From contig DCGQ01000004.1 of assembly GCA_002314635.1 (NCBI GenBank), forward strand, positions 41,299 to 105,298: a stretch of DNA of 64,000 bases. Direction: 5' to 3'. The position numbers and the translations under genes are program-made. The notes below the pieces were generated by a model. It was not told the DNA's origin. It searched no databases and saw nothing but the letters and a program-made list of their open reading frames with translations. Source of the DNA: Clostridiales bacterium UBA1774. Lineage in GTDB: Bacteria > Bacillota > Clostridia > Oscillospirales > Oscillospiraceae. Of this stretch, positions 41,839-50,718 are shown piece by piece; position 1 is the first letter of the stretch, and every line of letters starts with the position of its first letter.

Positions 41839-42621
41839 TCAGTATTCGTCTGAATGATTTAATCTCCGATGTCGTAATAAACGATTTCGCCGGGCTGAAT
41901 CAGTCCCAGCTTGGTCCAAGCCACGCGCTCGATCATGTCCATGTCCTCGCTGTGCTGAATCTGGTAATCCAGTGCCGCGTTCTGCACAACCAGACTCTGA
42001 ACCTGTGCCGAAAGATCGCTTCGCACGGATTCGGCCTCTGCAATGCGGTTGTTGATGTCGGACAGGGACACCAGCGCGTAAACAATCAGTACGGACAGGA
42101 TCAGCGCCGTAGCGATATACAGACCGGTTCTCCGGATTCTCCGCACCTTCATGTTCTTCCCTCCTGTCAGAATCCACATTCATTGTCTGCCTGAATGACC
42201 TTGTTATTCTATACCATCCGTACGCATATTGAAAGAGATTTTTCGCAAATTTCAAAACTTTTTTTAGGCCCCGGAATGGCAGCAGCAGGGGAAAAAAGCA
42301 GATTTTCAGTATGTGTTTCAGGCATTTGGTCAGAAACGCCGCGGCAGTTCGTCCGGGCTTCCGCAGCAGGCCCAGATACAGCAGTCCTCCCGCCCCCATA
42401 TACAGCGGCATATACAGTCTCAGCTGTCCTCCGCCGCCCACGCTGCCGATCAGAAACAGCACGACCGCCGCTGCGGCGGAATACAGGCCATATCCCATCA
42501 GCCGCAGCAGCTTCCGGCTTTCCAGTGCCGGGGCCTGAATATCGTACAGAAAGCCGAAAACCAGTCCGGCGGCAATGCACACAAGGGCCAGCAGGCCCTG
42601 TGTGCCGGGATCAATCCCCAT
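41839..42621 (-). CDS. yabQ: Spore cortex protein YabQ, with reading frame running through divIC
   Basis: 260 codons. The first 150 residues are YabQ: TM helices with GLLALVCIAAGLVFGFLYDI, LLRLMGYGLYSAAAAVVLFLIG and the GGGGQLRLYMPLYMGAGGLLYL segment; it is a sporulation membrane protein needed for cortex formation. After about residue 150 (NVDSDRREEHEG) the frame stays open for another 110 codons across all of divIC, giving an Arg/Gly/Ala-rich tail of out-of-frame type. Usual clostridial YabQ proteins are, from memory, about 130-210 residues, so either the native stop has been lost, there is a one-base frameshift near 42150-42190, or the overlap is real. Starts TGATG-coupled to yabP. Confidence 0.8.
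   Translation of the reverse strand: MGIDPGTQGLLALVCIAAGLVFGFLYDIQAPALESRKLLRLMGYGLYSAAAAVVLFLIGSVGGGGQLRLYMPLYMGAGGLLYLGLLRKPGRTAAAFLTKCLKHILKICFFPLLLPFRGLKKVLKFAKNLFQYAYGWYRITRSFRQTMNVDSDRREEHEGAENPENRSVYRYGADPVRTDCLRAGVPVRHQQPHCRGRIRAKRSFGTGSESGCAERGTGLPDSAQRGHGHDRARGLDQAGTDSARRNRLLRHRRLNHSDEY
41859..42152 (-). CDS. divIC: Septum formation initiator DivIC/FtsB-like
   Basis: 97 residues from the ATG at 42152 (KVRRIRRTGLYIA), seven bases after AGGAGG. Short basic cytoplasmic N-terminus, one TM helix (IATALILSVLIVYALVSL), then a coiled coil (INNRIAEAESVRSDLSAQV) and a small extracellular domain with VAWTKLGLIQPGEIVYY, the hallmark FYVKPGE-like end. DivIC works with FtsL and DivIB at the septum. 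The entire gene lies inside the open reading frame that continues from yabQ in another frame. Confidence 0.92.
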   Translation of the reverse strand: MKVRRIRRTGLYIATALILSVLIVYALVSLSDINNRIAEAESVRSDLSAQVQSLVVQNAALDYQIQHSEDMDMIERVAWTKLGLIQPGEIVYYDIGD

Positions 42622-42914
42622 CAGCCGAACAGCTTTCCCAGCAGTCCGCGCCGGTTCGCCGTCTGCTGTGCATAGTGCAGGCCGTCGATCTGCCCCTCCA
42701 CCAGCAGCTCTCCGCCATCCAAACTCAGCTTCTCGATTTTCAGTCCGCTGCCCAGAATCGTCAGGTCGCCACCCGCCGTAGACAGAACCACCCGCTCCTC
42801 GTCAAAGGCTTCCACATCCTCCACGCCGCTGATACTGAGTCTGCGCCGCTCACTCAGGCTCAGCGCGTGTGCTCGTACCGGTTTCGTCCGGATCTCCTCA
42901 TACTGCATTGCCAT
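42621..42914 (-). CDS. yabP: Sporulation protein YabP
   Basis: 97 residues. YabP family beta-rich protein (LSISGVEDVEAFDEERVVL, GDLTILGSGLKIEKL, GELLVEGQIDGLHY), ending in the usual LLGKLFG. Required with YabQ for late sporulation in the mother cell. AGGTG stands five bases before the ATG; the stop codon overlaps the yabQ start. A weak sigma-E-like promoter is upstream. The pair is a good sign that the organism forms spores. Confidence 0.93.
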   Translation of the reverse strand: MAMQYEEIRTKPVRAHALSLSERRRLSISGVEDVEAFDEERVVLSTAGGDLTILGSGLKIEKLSLDGGELLVEGQIDGLHYAQQTANRRGLLGKLFG

Positions 42915-42930
42915 ACCATCACCTCATTAC

Positions 42931-42960
42931 GGTATATGTGCCGCCGCATTCCGCTATTCC
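42931..42960 (-). promoter_or_regulatory. Possible sigma-E promoter of yabP-yabQ
   Basis: Minus-strand GGAATAGC (42960-42953) and CATATACC (42938-42931) are 14 bp apart, the right spacing for sigma-E; the -10 matches CATACAAT only in the first half. yabP is sigma-E-dependent in Bacillus. Confidence 0.35.
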
Positions 42961-43003
42961 TTGCAAATGGTGGCAATTCGTAACAAAAAGTATCAGTTTT
43001 ATC

Positions 43004-43032
43004 TTGACTTTCCCCGGCGCTTTGTATACAAT
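43004..43032 (+). promoter_or_regulatory. Sigma-A promoter of the M23 peptidase gene
   Basis: TTGACT (43004-43009), 17-bp spacer, TACAAT (43027-43032), 41 bp before the start. Confidence 0.8.
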
Positions 43033-43073
43033 AGCATTGTAACATTCTGCACCCTATCTTGTGGAGGCATACC

Positions 43074-44300
43074 ATGCGTCACATTTCCGGAGATAAGCTC
43101 CGTTCCATTAAGCATACGGTTTCCCATTTCCTCACCAGAATCGGTTCCGGCTGGCGCAGCGTTGTGCTGGTCGGCGGCTGTGCTGCGCTGTTTCTGGCAG
43201 CCGGGAAGCTGAATTTTGCCTACGCCGTCAACATGGACGGCGACCTGCTGGGATATGTTTCCAGCAAGGAAGAGCTGGACTGTATTGTAGAGGATGTGCA
43301 GCAGTCTGTCAGTCAGGTTCTGGGCTATGACTGGATCATGCCTGCGCTGACCTGTCGGATGACCCTGAGCACCGTCTCCGATACGGAGGAACAGCTGGCC
43401 GACCGGATCCTGAATACGGTAGATGCGCTGCAGGAGCTGGCCGTAATTTATGTGGACGGTGAGGCCGTCTGTGCGTTTGAAACCCGGGAGGATGCGCTGA
43501 ACGCGCTGAAAAACCTTTACCGTTCCTATCAGAACGAGAACACCGAAAGTGCCTGTTTCCTGCAGGATGTCACAGTTGACACGGCCAGAGCAGACAAGCA
43601 GCTGCTGGATAACAGCATCCGCACGCTGGACAGTATGCTGGATGTGGAGACCGTGGATATTGTCGTGACGGAAGAGCCGATTTATTTCCGAACCGTGCGC
43701 GTCGAGGATCCGGAGCTGTATGTCGATGAAAGCTATGTCCGTACCGAGGGCGTGGACGGCTATGAATGCACCACCTGCCGCATCACCCGGGTGAATGGTG
43801 TTATCACCAATTCCGAGACCATTGACTCTCAGCGCACCCCCTGCATCAACCAGGTCTATGTCGCCGGTACAAAAGAACGCAAATCTACCGGAACTTATAT
43901 CTGGCCATGCGACACCGGCTATCTTTCCTCCTATTTCGGCTCCCGGAATATTGAGCTGGGTTCCAGCTACCATCAGGGCATTGATATTGCTGCTGATGCA
44001 AACACGCCGATTCATGCTGCGGACGGAGGTACCGTTATTTTTGCCGAAGAATACGGAAGCTACGGCAATCTGTTGAAAATTCAGCATGACAACGGCGATA
44101 TCACCTATTACGCACACTGCAGTTCCTTCCTCGTGGAGGTGGGTCAGTTCGTGGAACAGGGTCAGGAAATCGCGCTGGTAGGTTCCACCGGCGTTTCCAC
44201 CGGAAACCACCTGCACTTTGAGCTGCACCCCGATGGGGGCGATGCAGTAAACCCCATCAGTTACCTGCAGGGAGACCGCCTTCCCTATCTGGACTGCTGA
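43074..44300 (+). CDS. M23 (LytM) family peptidoglycan endopeptidase with G5 domain
   Basis: 408 residues, start ATG six bases after GTGGAGG. Basic N-terminus and one TM/signal anchor (SVVLVGGCAALFLAAGKL), a region of about 170 residues of the kind found in clostridial SpoIIQ/CwlK-like M23 proteins, a G5 domain (about 220-285: VRTEGVDGYECTTCRITRVNG), and a LytM domain with zinc ligands in SSYHQGIDIAADANTPI and GNHLHFELHPDGG, plus ITYYAHCSSF. Cleaves cross-bridge peptides in peptidoglycan, on the outside of the membrane. Divergent from yabP-yabQ; promoter is vegetative, so a role in growth or division is more likely than in spores. Confidence 0.9.
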   Translation: MRHISGDKLRSIKHTVSHFLTRIGSGWRSVVLVGGCAALFLAAGKLNFAYAVNMDGDLLGYVSSKEELDCIVEDVQQSVSQVLGYDWIMPALTCRMTLSTVSDTEEQLADRILNTVDALQELAVIYVDGEAVCAFETREDALNALKNLYRSYQNENTESACFLQDVTVDTARADKQLLDNSIRTLDSMLDVETVDIVVTEEPIYFRTVRVEDPELYVDESYVRTEGVDGYECTTCRITRVNGVITNSETIDSQRTPCINQVYVAGTKERKSTGTYIWPCDTGYLSSYFGSRNIELGSSYHQGIDIAADANTPIHAADGGTVIFAEEYGSYGNLLKIQHDNGDITYYAHCSSFLVEVGQFVEQGQEIALVGSTGVSTGNHLHFELHPDGGDAVNPISYLQGDRLPYLDC

Positions 44301-44314
44301 CCTCGCTTTTCTCA

Positions 44315-44342
44315 GCCTCCGCTGCCCGGCGGAGGCTTTTTT
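44315..44342 (+). terminator. Terminator of the M23 peptidase gene
   Basis: 8-bp stem GCCTCCGC/GCGGAGGC with a short loop, then six T. Confidence 0.9.
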
Positions 44343-44418
44343 CATCCCGCTTCCTGCCTTCGATTACCACGCCTCTGTATGGAAAAATTTTACGAAAAAT
44401 TCATGATCCGATGCAATA

Positions 44419-44451
44419 GTGCTTGCAATTGTATGTTGCAGGCACTATAAT
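44419..44451 (+). promoter_or_regulatory. Sigma-A promoter with inverted repeat in the spacer (FecR/beta-helix gene)
   Basis: TTGCAA (44423-44428), 17-bp spacer, perfect TATAAT (44446-44451). GTGCTTGCAA (44419-44428) and TTGCAGGCAC (44436-44445) are a 10-bp inverted repeat with one mismatch covering the -35 and reaching the -10, as expected for a repressor operator. Confidence 0.7.
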
Positions 44452-44502
44452 AATATATTGAGACATTATCCATATTTTTGTATTTCGAAGGGAGGAGCTT
44501 TC

Positions 44503-47500
44503 TTGAAAAAAACGAACTGTATGCCTGTTTCTGTGTCTGCTTCTGCTGTTATCCATGACGGCGCTGGCAGCCTCAGATGATAAGGCCAAGACCATCCGGC
44601 TGGAAAAAACGGAGGGCACCGTTACCGTTGTGGATGCCGCCGGAAAACCCGTATCTCTGGTGGAGGGTATGCGCCTTTATAACGGTTATATGGTGCAGAC
44701 CGCCTCCGAAAGCTATGCGTGGCTCAGTCTGGATGACACCAAAAGCGTCAAGATGGACGAAAACACGCAGCTTGAACTGCGGAAGCGCGGAAAGAAGATT
44801 CAGCTGAATCTGATCTCCGGCTCGATCCTTGTAGGTGCCAGCGCGCATCTGGAGGATGACGAGGAACTGACCATTCGCACCGCCACCATGATTACCGGCA
44901 TTCGGGGCACCGATATTCATGCTTCGGTATTCGTGCCGACCCCGGTAATCGTGCCGACCGAAGGCTCTCGCGATCAAGTATCGATCCAGTCTTCAAAACC
45001 TGCTGTGATGCTCAGTGTACTGGACGGCGTTGTTTCTTCTCAAAATTCCAAAGGCGCCGTAACGGTCTCTGCCGGTGAAACCGTTACCGTAACCACGGAC
45101 GCTGCACCTGCCGTAACCTCGCTTTCTTTGGATGAGCTGGGTGCCTTCGCCGTGCAGGAAATCAAAGCGAACGATGCTCTGCGTAACCGGGTAGACAACC
45201 CCGGTATGGCAGAAAGCGGTATTACCGTAGATAGGATTCTGGATCACGGCGGAACGCGGCTGAATCCGGGCGTGGTTAATTCGCAGACCATCCCGACGCA
45301 GGTGAAAAACCTCGGTATCGTGAAGAAATCCGGTGAGATTCTTCATGACATCCGTGCTGCTTCGACCCACACCCACAACTGGGGCACTGCGGAGTATGTT
45401 TGGGGCGAGAACCACTCCTGCACCGCTACCCGCACCTGTCTGAGTGATTCCTCCCATGTGGAAAGGGCTATGGTCTATGCAACCGAAAAAGATACCGTGT
45501 CTGCCACCTGTACTGCAACCGGAACTCAGATCTGGATCGCTGATTTCGGCACACAATCCGGCTTTGAAACACAGGTCGCAAGATTCATAATCCCCATTGA
45601 CCCCAACGCGCACGACTTCGACACACCCACCTACAGTTGGAACGGCAATCAGTGTACCGCCACTCGTGTCTGTAAGAATGACACCCAGCACGTGGAGACT
45701 GAGACCGTTACCGGCACTTATGTGATGGACACTGCTGCCACCTGCACCACTGCCGAAACCGGTCACTACACCGTTTCCTTCACCAACACCGCCTTTACCG
45801 CACAGACCACTGCTGCCAATTCCGTCCCCATTGGTGACCCGCTGCAGCACGACTTCGACACGCCTTCCTACAGCTGGAACGGCAATCAGTGTACCGCTGC
45901 TCGTGTCTGTAAGAATGACACCAAGCACGTGGAGACCGAGACCGAGAACGGCACTTATGTGATGGACACTGCTGCCACCTGCGCCACTGCCGAGACCGGT
46001 CACTACGCCGTCACCTTCACCAACACCGCTTTTGCCGCGCAGACCACTGCTGCCAATTCCGTCCCCATTGGTGACCCGCTGCAGCACGACTTCGACACGC
46101 CTTCCTACAGTTGGAACGGCAGTCAGTGTACCGCCACTCGTGTCTGTAAGAATGACACCAAGCACGTGGAGACCGAGACCGAGAACGGCACTTATGTGAT
46201 GGACACTGCTGCCACCTGCACCACTGTCGAGGCCGGCCACTACGCCGTCACCTTCACCAACACCGCCTTTACCGCACAGACCACTGCTGCCAATTCCGTC
46301 ACCATTGGCAACCCGCTGAACCACGACTACGGCACGCCTTCCTACAGCTGGAACGGCAGTCAGTGTACTGCCACTCGTGTCTGTAAGAATGACACCAAGC
46401 ACGTGGAGACCGAGACCGTTACCGGCGCTTATTCCAAGGATACCGACGCCACCTGCACCACTGCCGAGACCGGCCACTACACTGCTTCCTTCACCAACAC
46501 CGCATTTACCACGCAGACCACTGCTCTGAACTCCATCACCAACGGTGACCCGCTGGGTCATTCCGAACCCGAAGCCAACGCATGGAGTTATATCACCGAC
46601 CCGCAAAACAGTGCGGAACCCGGCTACTATACATACACCTGTACCCGCGGCTGCACTGTCACCGAGCTGGAATACCTGAATCAGGCACTGGCTGCGGCTA
46701 CCGCTCCGGTGGATGCTCCTTACGGCCAGATCAACGGGTCCAAAACCGACAAACCGGAAAACAAGGTTCTGACCATCCCCGCAGGAAAAACGCTGAATGC
46801 GGATAGCCTCTACGTGGCGTATGGTTATCAGGTCATCGTCAAGGGCACGCTGAATGTGACCGGATCCATCGAGAATTACGGTACGATCACCGTAGAAACC
46901 GGCGGCAAGCTGAATGTGACGGATCCCGAAGCGGAATACAGCGAGTCGAGTCTTATGAACTGTGCGACTTATACGACACAGGAACAGGAGGAGGTTATCA
47001 TCGAAGCCGTTCTGACCTGCTCCGGTGAAATCGTTGCGGACCGCATCAATAATTCCGGCGAAATTCAACTGATCGGCGGCTCAGTCACTACACAGTACCT
47101 TAGCAGCTCGAGCGTTCTGGATATAAAGCAGAGCTCCGTGCTGACTACGGACAGCTTCTGCAGCTTCTCCGGCGATTACGATTCCGGTTCCGTCACGGTG
47201 GACGGCAGTACCTTCACTCTGAAAAAGACGGAAGGCTCTGAAAATTCCAATGAAGGCAGCATCTCCGTCAGCAACAGCGGTACGCTGAACATCTTTGACA
47301 ACCTGTACGCAGACAACGGCAGCATCACTGTGGACAATACATCTGCGATGAATGTGACCGGTACGGAGGAATACGATATCTCGGTAAGAACGATTCTGAA
47401 TAACAGCGGCACTGTCAATGTATCCAATGCGTCCCTTTATCTGATCGCGCCGAACCCGGAAGGCGAAGAAATTGCGGAAACTCTGCCGATCGTGGAAAAC

Positions 47501-48118
47501 GCCGGCAGCATCACTCTGGCGAAGAATGCACAGTTGTATTACGAAGGCGAACTGAATGAGACCACGGTCTATGGTACGCTGCTGAACAGCGGCAGCATCA
47601 GTCTTTCCGGCAGCTACGTGTGGGCTGAGGTACAGAATACCGGCACCATCACTGCCCGGCTAGACAGCAGTTATATCTATAGCGTATCCAATCTTTCCAC
47701 CATTGAGGTAAACAAGGACGCTAAGCTTACCGTTTATTTCCTCAATAATGCGGTTGAAGAACAGAAGACCGGCAGTGTGGCTGTGGATGGTACTCTGATT
47801 CTGGACTCTGGAAAAGAGCAGACGATGTATTCCACCAATGACGGCAGCATTTTGATTCGGGACGGCGGCAGTCTGGAGCTGAATACCACGCTGTATCACA
47901 GCGGCAGCATGTCCGTTTCCGGCACCGTGGAAACCGGCAGCCTGCAATACACGGTTATTTCCGCCATCACCAATACGGAGGATCCCGCGTATGCATGGCC
48001 CGCAGAAGGTACATCCTCCGCGATCGGTGACCTGATCTGCTGCGAGGGCGGCAGTATCACGGTAGACGGCGGTACGCTGAAGTATAACGCCATGACTCCG
48101 ATGCCGAATGAACTGTAA
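44503..48118 (+). CDS. Secreted FecR-domain/beta-helix surface protein; signal peptide out of frame by one base
   Basis: About 1,204 residues if one base is skipped. GGAGG precedes a TTG (44503) that reads MKK into an A7 run (44506-44512) and then leaves the frame, stopping after 25 codons. Dropping one A joins it to a perfect signal peptide, KKRTVCLFLCLLLLLSMT followed by ALAAS, continuous with the main frame. Without that, translation could start only at the ATG at 44555, giving a cytoplasmic protein. Order of the mature protein: FecR domain (about 10-170, VEGMRLYNGYMVQTAS, GSILVGASAHLE, ITGIRGTDIHASV), a Cys-containing spacer, four 79-residue repeats (45611-46558), then about 510 residues of beta-solenoid repeats (GTLNVTGSIENYGTITVE). 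There is no SLH, LPXTG or other anchor; it may be held by the next gene's product. Confidence 0.75.
45611..46558 (+). repeat. Four tandem 237-bp repeats in the surface protein gene
   Basis: Units start at 45611, 45848, 46085 and 46322, each 79 codons, highly alike even at third positions. Each encodes HDFDTPxYSWNG, QCTATRVCKNDT, HVETET, TAATCTTAETGHY and FTNTAFTAQTTAxNS, with three cysteines per unit. The near identity points to recent duplication or ongoing homogenisation, and the number of units could vary between strains. Confidence 0.95.
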
Positions 48119-48130
48119 TCTTACTATCTC

Positions 48131-48152
48131 CCCATCCCCACATGGGGATGGG
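48131..48152 (+). promoter_or_regulatory. Intergenic hairpin without T-run
   Basis: 9-bp stem CCCATCCCC/GGGGATGGG with a four-base loop between the surface protein and the SLH propeller gene, 20 bp before the next SD. Lacking a T-run, it is more likely an mRNA-stability or processing element than a terminator, so the two genes may be co-transcribed. Confidence 0.5.
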
Positions 48153-48173
48153 AAATCCTAAGGAGGAAACATC

Positions 48174-49646
48174 ATGAAACAGCGCATTCTTTCCCTGCTG
48201 CTGGCACTGTGTCTGCTGGCTGCGGTTCCCATGGCTGGTTTCGCCGCAGAGGAATCTGACACGGACGCAGTACAGGGCGTCCCCACGCTGGGCAGACCCG
48301 CCGGTCTTACACTGACAGAGGATGGCAGCATTCTCGTCACCGATACGCTGAACAATGTCATCTGGCTTGTCAGCAACGATGACATCAGCCTGTTCGCCGG
48401 TACCATCGCTCCCAAGGACAGCTACGGTGCTTCCATCGGCGCACTGGTGGACGATGACGCGGACAAAGCCTATTTCTCCCAACCGTGGGCCATTGTCCCA
48501 TTCCTGGACGGCTATGCCGTCAGTGATCGGGGCAACGGTGCCATCCGCTATCTGGCTGACGGCAAGGTGCAGACCATCCTGCTGACGGAGGATTTCGAAC
48601 AGCTCAGCAGCATCGTCGGTCTTGCCGCGGATCCGGACGACAATCTTTATTTCTCCGATCTGCTGGAGGGAAACCTCTGGAAGCTCACTTCCGATGGCAC
48701 GCTTTCCCTGTATGCCGAAGGGTTGAACGAGCCTATGGGTCTCTGCTGGAGCAGTGATACGCTTTATGTGGCTGAAACCGGTCTGAACCGCATCTCCGCT
48801 GTCGTTAACGGCAAAGTAACCGCGATCTGCGGCAGCGGCGAGGACGGCTTCCGGGACGGCGGCGCGATGAGCGCACGCTTCTCCGCACCGCAGACTGTTA
48901 CCGTCACGGCAGACGGAACCTTCTACATTGCCGATACCGGAAACGGTGCGGTTCGCTGCCTGCGCAACGGCGTTGTGACCACGCTGCTGAATTCCAACGA
49001 TGAACTCTGGGGCGTGTCTCCCTGTGCGCTGCTGCTTGTCGGCGATATGGTCTTTGGCGCTGACAATTACACCGGTGGTCTGTTCTACTTCTATCCGGAA
49101 GAAACTGCGGCCTTCGCCGATGTGGACGCCAATGCGTGGTACGCAAAGGAAGTGAACGCCGCCGCACAGCTGGGTCTGATGCAGGGCACCGGCGCGGGCT
49201 TTGAGCCTAACGGCAGTCTGACCCGCGCACAGCTGGCTCAGATCCTGATGAACACCGCTTCGGTTCTGGACAGAGACCTGATTTTCGCCGGAACGGCAGA
49301 TTTTCAGGATGTGCAGGAATCCGACTGGTTTGCTCCCGCGGTAGGCTGGGCACAGACTGCCGGTCTGGTCAACGGCAAAACCGCTCAGTTGTTTGACCCC
49401 AAGGGCACCGCGACCCGGCAGGAGCTGGCAGTCATGCTCTATCGGCTGGCGGGTACCGAATCTGTTTCCACCTCTGCGCTTGATGGCTTCAAGGACGCCG
49501 ATCGGATCGACGACTGGGCCAGAGATGCCATGTGCTGGGCTGTGGAGCAGGGTCTCCTGCGGGGCGACAGCGGTTATCTCTCCCCCACCGGAACCGTCAC
49601 CCGCGCTCAGACCGCTGCCATTCTGGTGCGGCTCTGCACGAAATAA
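48174..49646 (+). CDS. Secreted NHL/beta-propeller protein with three SLH domains
   Basis: 490 residues; AGGAGG is seven bases before the ATG. Signal peptide KQRILSLLLALCLLAAVPMA ending GFAA. Residues 30-310 consist of about six blades of NHL/SMP-30 type (GLTLTEDGSILVTDTLNNVI, GLAADPDDNLYFSDLLEGNL, TVTADGTFYIADTGNGAV). Residues 315-490 are three SLH domains (FADVDANAWYAKEVNAAAQL; FQDVQESDWFAPAVGWAQ; FKDADRIDDWARDAMCWAVE) that bind pyruvylated secondary wall polymers. It lies 55 bp after the FecR/beta-helix gene, likely the same transcript, so it could be the wall-bound partner of that unanchored protein. Confidence 0.9.
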   Translation: MKQRILSLLLALCLLAAVPMAGFAAEESDTDAVQGVPTLGRPAGLTLTEDGSILVTDTLNNVIWLVSNDDISLFAGTIAPKDSYGASIGALVDDDADKAYFSQPWAIVPFLDGYAVSDRGNGAIRYLADGKVQTILLTEDFEQLSSIVGLAADPDDNLYFSDLLEGNLWKLTSDGTLSLYAEGLNEPMGLCWSSDTLYVAETGLNRISAVVNGKVTAICGSGEDGFRDGGAMSARFSAPQTVTVTADGTFYIADTGNGAVRCLRNGVVTTLLNSNDELWGVSPCALLLVGDMVFGADNYTGGLFYFYPEETAAFADVDANAWYAKEVNAAAQLGLMQGTGAGFEPNGSLTRAQLAQILMNTASVLDRDLIFAGTADFQDVQESDWFAPAVGWAQTAGLVNGKTAQLFDPKGTATRQELAVMLYRLAGTESVSTSALDGFKDADRIDDWARDAMCWAVEQGLLRGDSGYLSPTGTVTRAQTAAILVRLCTK

Positions 49647-49654
49647 AAAAATAC

Positions 49655-49702
49655 AGCGCCCTCCGCATTGATATGCTCATTGCGGAGGGCGCTTGCTTTT
49701 TT
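49655..49702 (+). terminator. Terminator of the SLH propeller gene
   Basis: Perfect 13-bp stem AGCGCCCTCCGCA/TGCGGAGGGCGCT followed by TGCTTTTTT; A-rich on the other side, so it may also serve the convergent lysR-like gene. Confidence 0.92.
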
Positions 49703-49719
49703 AATCGGTTCTGTTATAA

Positions 49720-50649
49720 TCAGTCCGGAAGACGGTCATAGGCTTCCAGCGTCCCGGCATACCGGCAGATCAGTTCTGTCAGATCCTTCACCGGCTGGCT
49801 CTGGTTTTCCGTCTCCGCGGCAGCGATACAGATGCTCTGGGTAGGCATTTCATCGCGGATGCGAATGGGGAATACCCCCTCCGTGCTTTCAATCTGCTTT
49901 CGAAACGGCGCAGGGATGAAGGCAAGGCACATCCCCCGTTTGACCAGCGGCAGCAGCAGAGACGCGGTATCCACCTTGATTATGGGAATCGTATCCATGC
50001 CCTGCATGGCAAACAGGCGGTCATAGAAATTCGGCCCCTGTTCTCGGCTGCACAGTGCGGCAAACGGGTACTCTGCCAGCTGGGAAAGATAATACGCTCC
50101 CTCCCTCAGCTCGGAAAAACGGCTGCCTGCCACAAGAATATCTTCAAAATCCGCAATTTCCCGGATTACCGCACCGCCGGGGTTCGTCACCGGCGCCATG
50201 GTGCAGACCAGATCTGTCAGTCCTCCGCTGAGCTCGTCCATGGCTTCCTTCCGCCCGTTCAGAGAGTGGGTGGTCAGTTCCAGACAGACATCGGGCCATG
50301 CAGCATGAAAATCCTGCATGACCGGCAAGATAAACTGCCACAGGAAAAATTCCGACACATTCAGGCGGACGGAACGAATGCCTCGCTGCATCAGCCGAAG
50401 CTTCTCTTCGCCCAGAAAAATATCCTCGCAGGCCCGTGCAACATGGTTATACAGCATTTCGCCCCGCTTTGTGAAGGCTACGCCATTCTGACTCCGGCTG
50501 AACAGGCGGCAGCCCAGATCCGCTTCCAGATTCTGAATGCAGCGGCTGACGGTGGACTGGGAGATACAGAGAGCGTTGGCTGTGCGGGTGATATTCTTAT
50601 ATCGCCCCACAAAATAGAATATTTTGTAGGCATCGAAGTTGGCAGCCAT
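49720..50649 (-). CDS. LysR-family transcriptional regulator
   Basis: 309 residues from the ATG at 50649, eight bases after GGAGG. N-terminal winged helix-turn-helix (YKIFYFVGRYKNITRTANAL, ISQSTVSRCIQNLEADLGCR, LFSRSQNGVAFTKRGEML) and a periplasmic-binding-protein-like effector domain in two lobes. The HTH is slightly atypical in having CISQSTVSR for the usual LSQPAVS. Divergent from the cupin gene, which is its most likely target, with a 17-bp palindrome in the 129-bp interval. Effector unknown. Confidence 0.92.
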   Translation of the reverse strand: MAANFDAYKIFYFVGRYKNITRTANALCISQSTVSRCIQNLEADLGCRLFSRSQNGVAFTKRGEMLYNHVARACEDIFLGEEKLRLMQRGIRSVRLNVSEFFLWQFILPVMQDFHAAWPDVCLELTTHSLNGRKEAMDELSGGLTDLVCTMAPVTNPGGAVIREIADFEDILVAGSRFSELREGAYYLSQLAEYPFAALCSREQGPNFYDRLFAMQGMDTIPIIKVDTASLLLPLVKRGMCLAFIPAPFRKQIESTEGVFPIRIRDEMPTQSICIAAAETENQSQPVKDLTELICRYAGTLEAYDRLPD

Positions 50650-50684
50650 GCAGGACACCTCCAAACGGAATCGTTTTCTGTTCC

Positions 50685-50713
50685 AATATATGCAAAATTC
50701 GCAGAAAAATCAA
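50685..50713 (-). promoter_or_regulatory. Sigma-A promoter of the lysR-like gene
   Basis: Minus-strand TTGATT (50713-50708), 17-bp spacer, TATATT (50690-50685). Confidence 0.75.
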
Positions 50714-50718
50714 GAAAA

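Noticed and set aside
45611..46558. Tandem repeats considered as a CRISPR array
   Set aside because: Units are 237 bp, in frame, without short repeat/unique spacer pattern, and encode protein repeats.
44993..47068. 691-codon minus-strand frame opposite the repeat-containing surface gene, itself repetitive
   Set aside because: The repeats are the complement of the coding repeats; no SD or domain.
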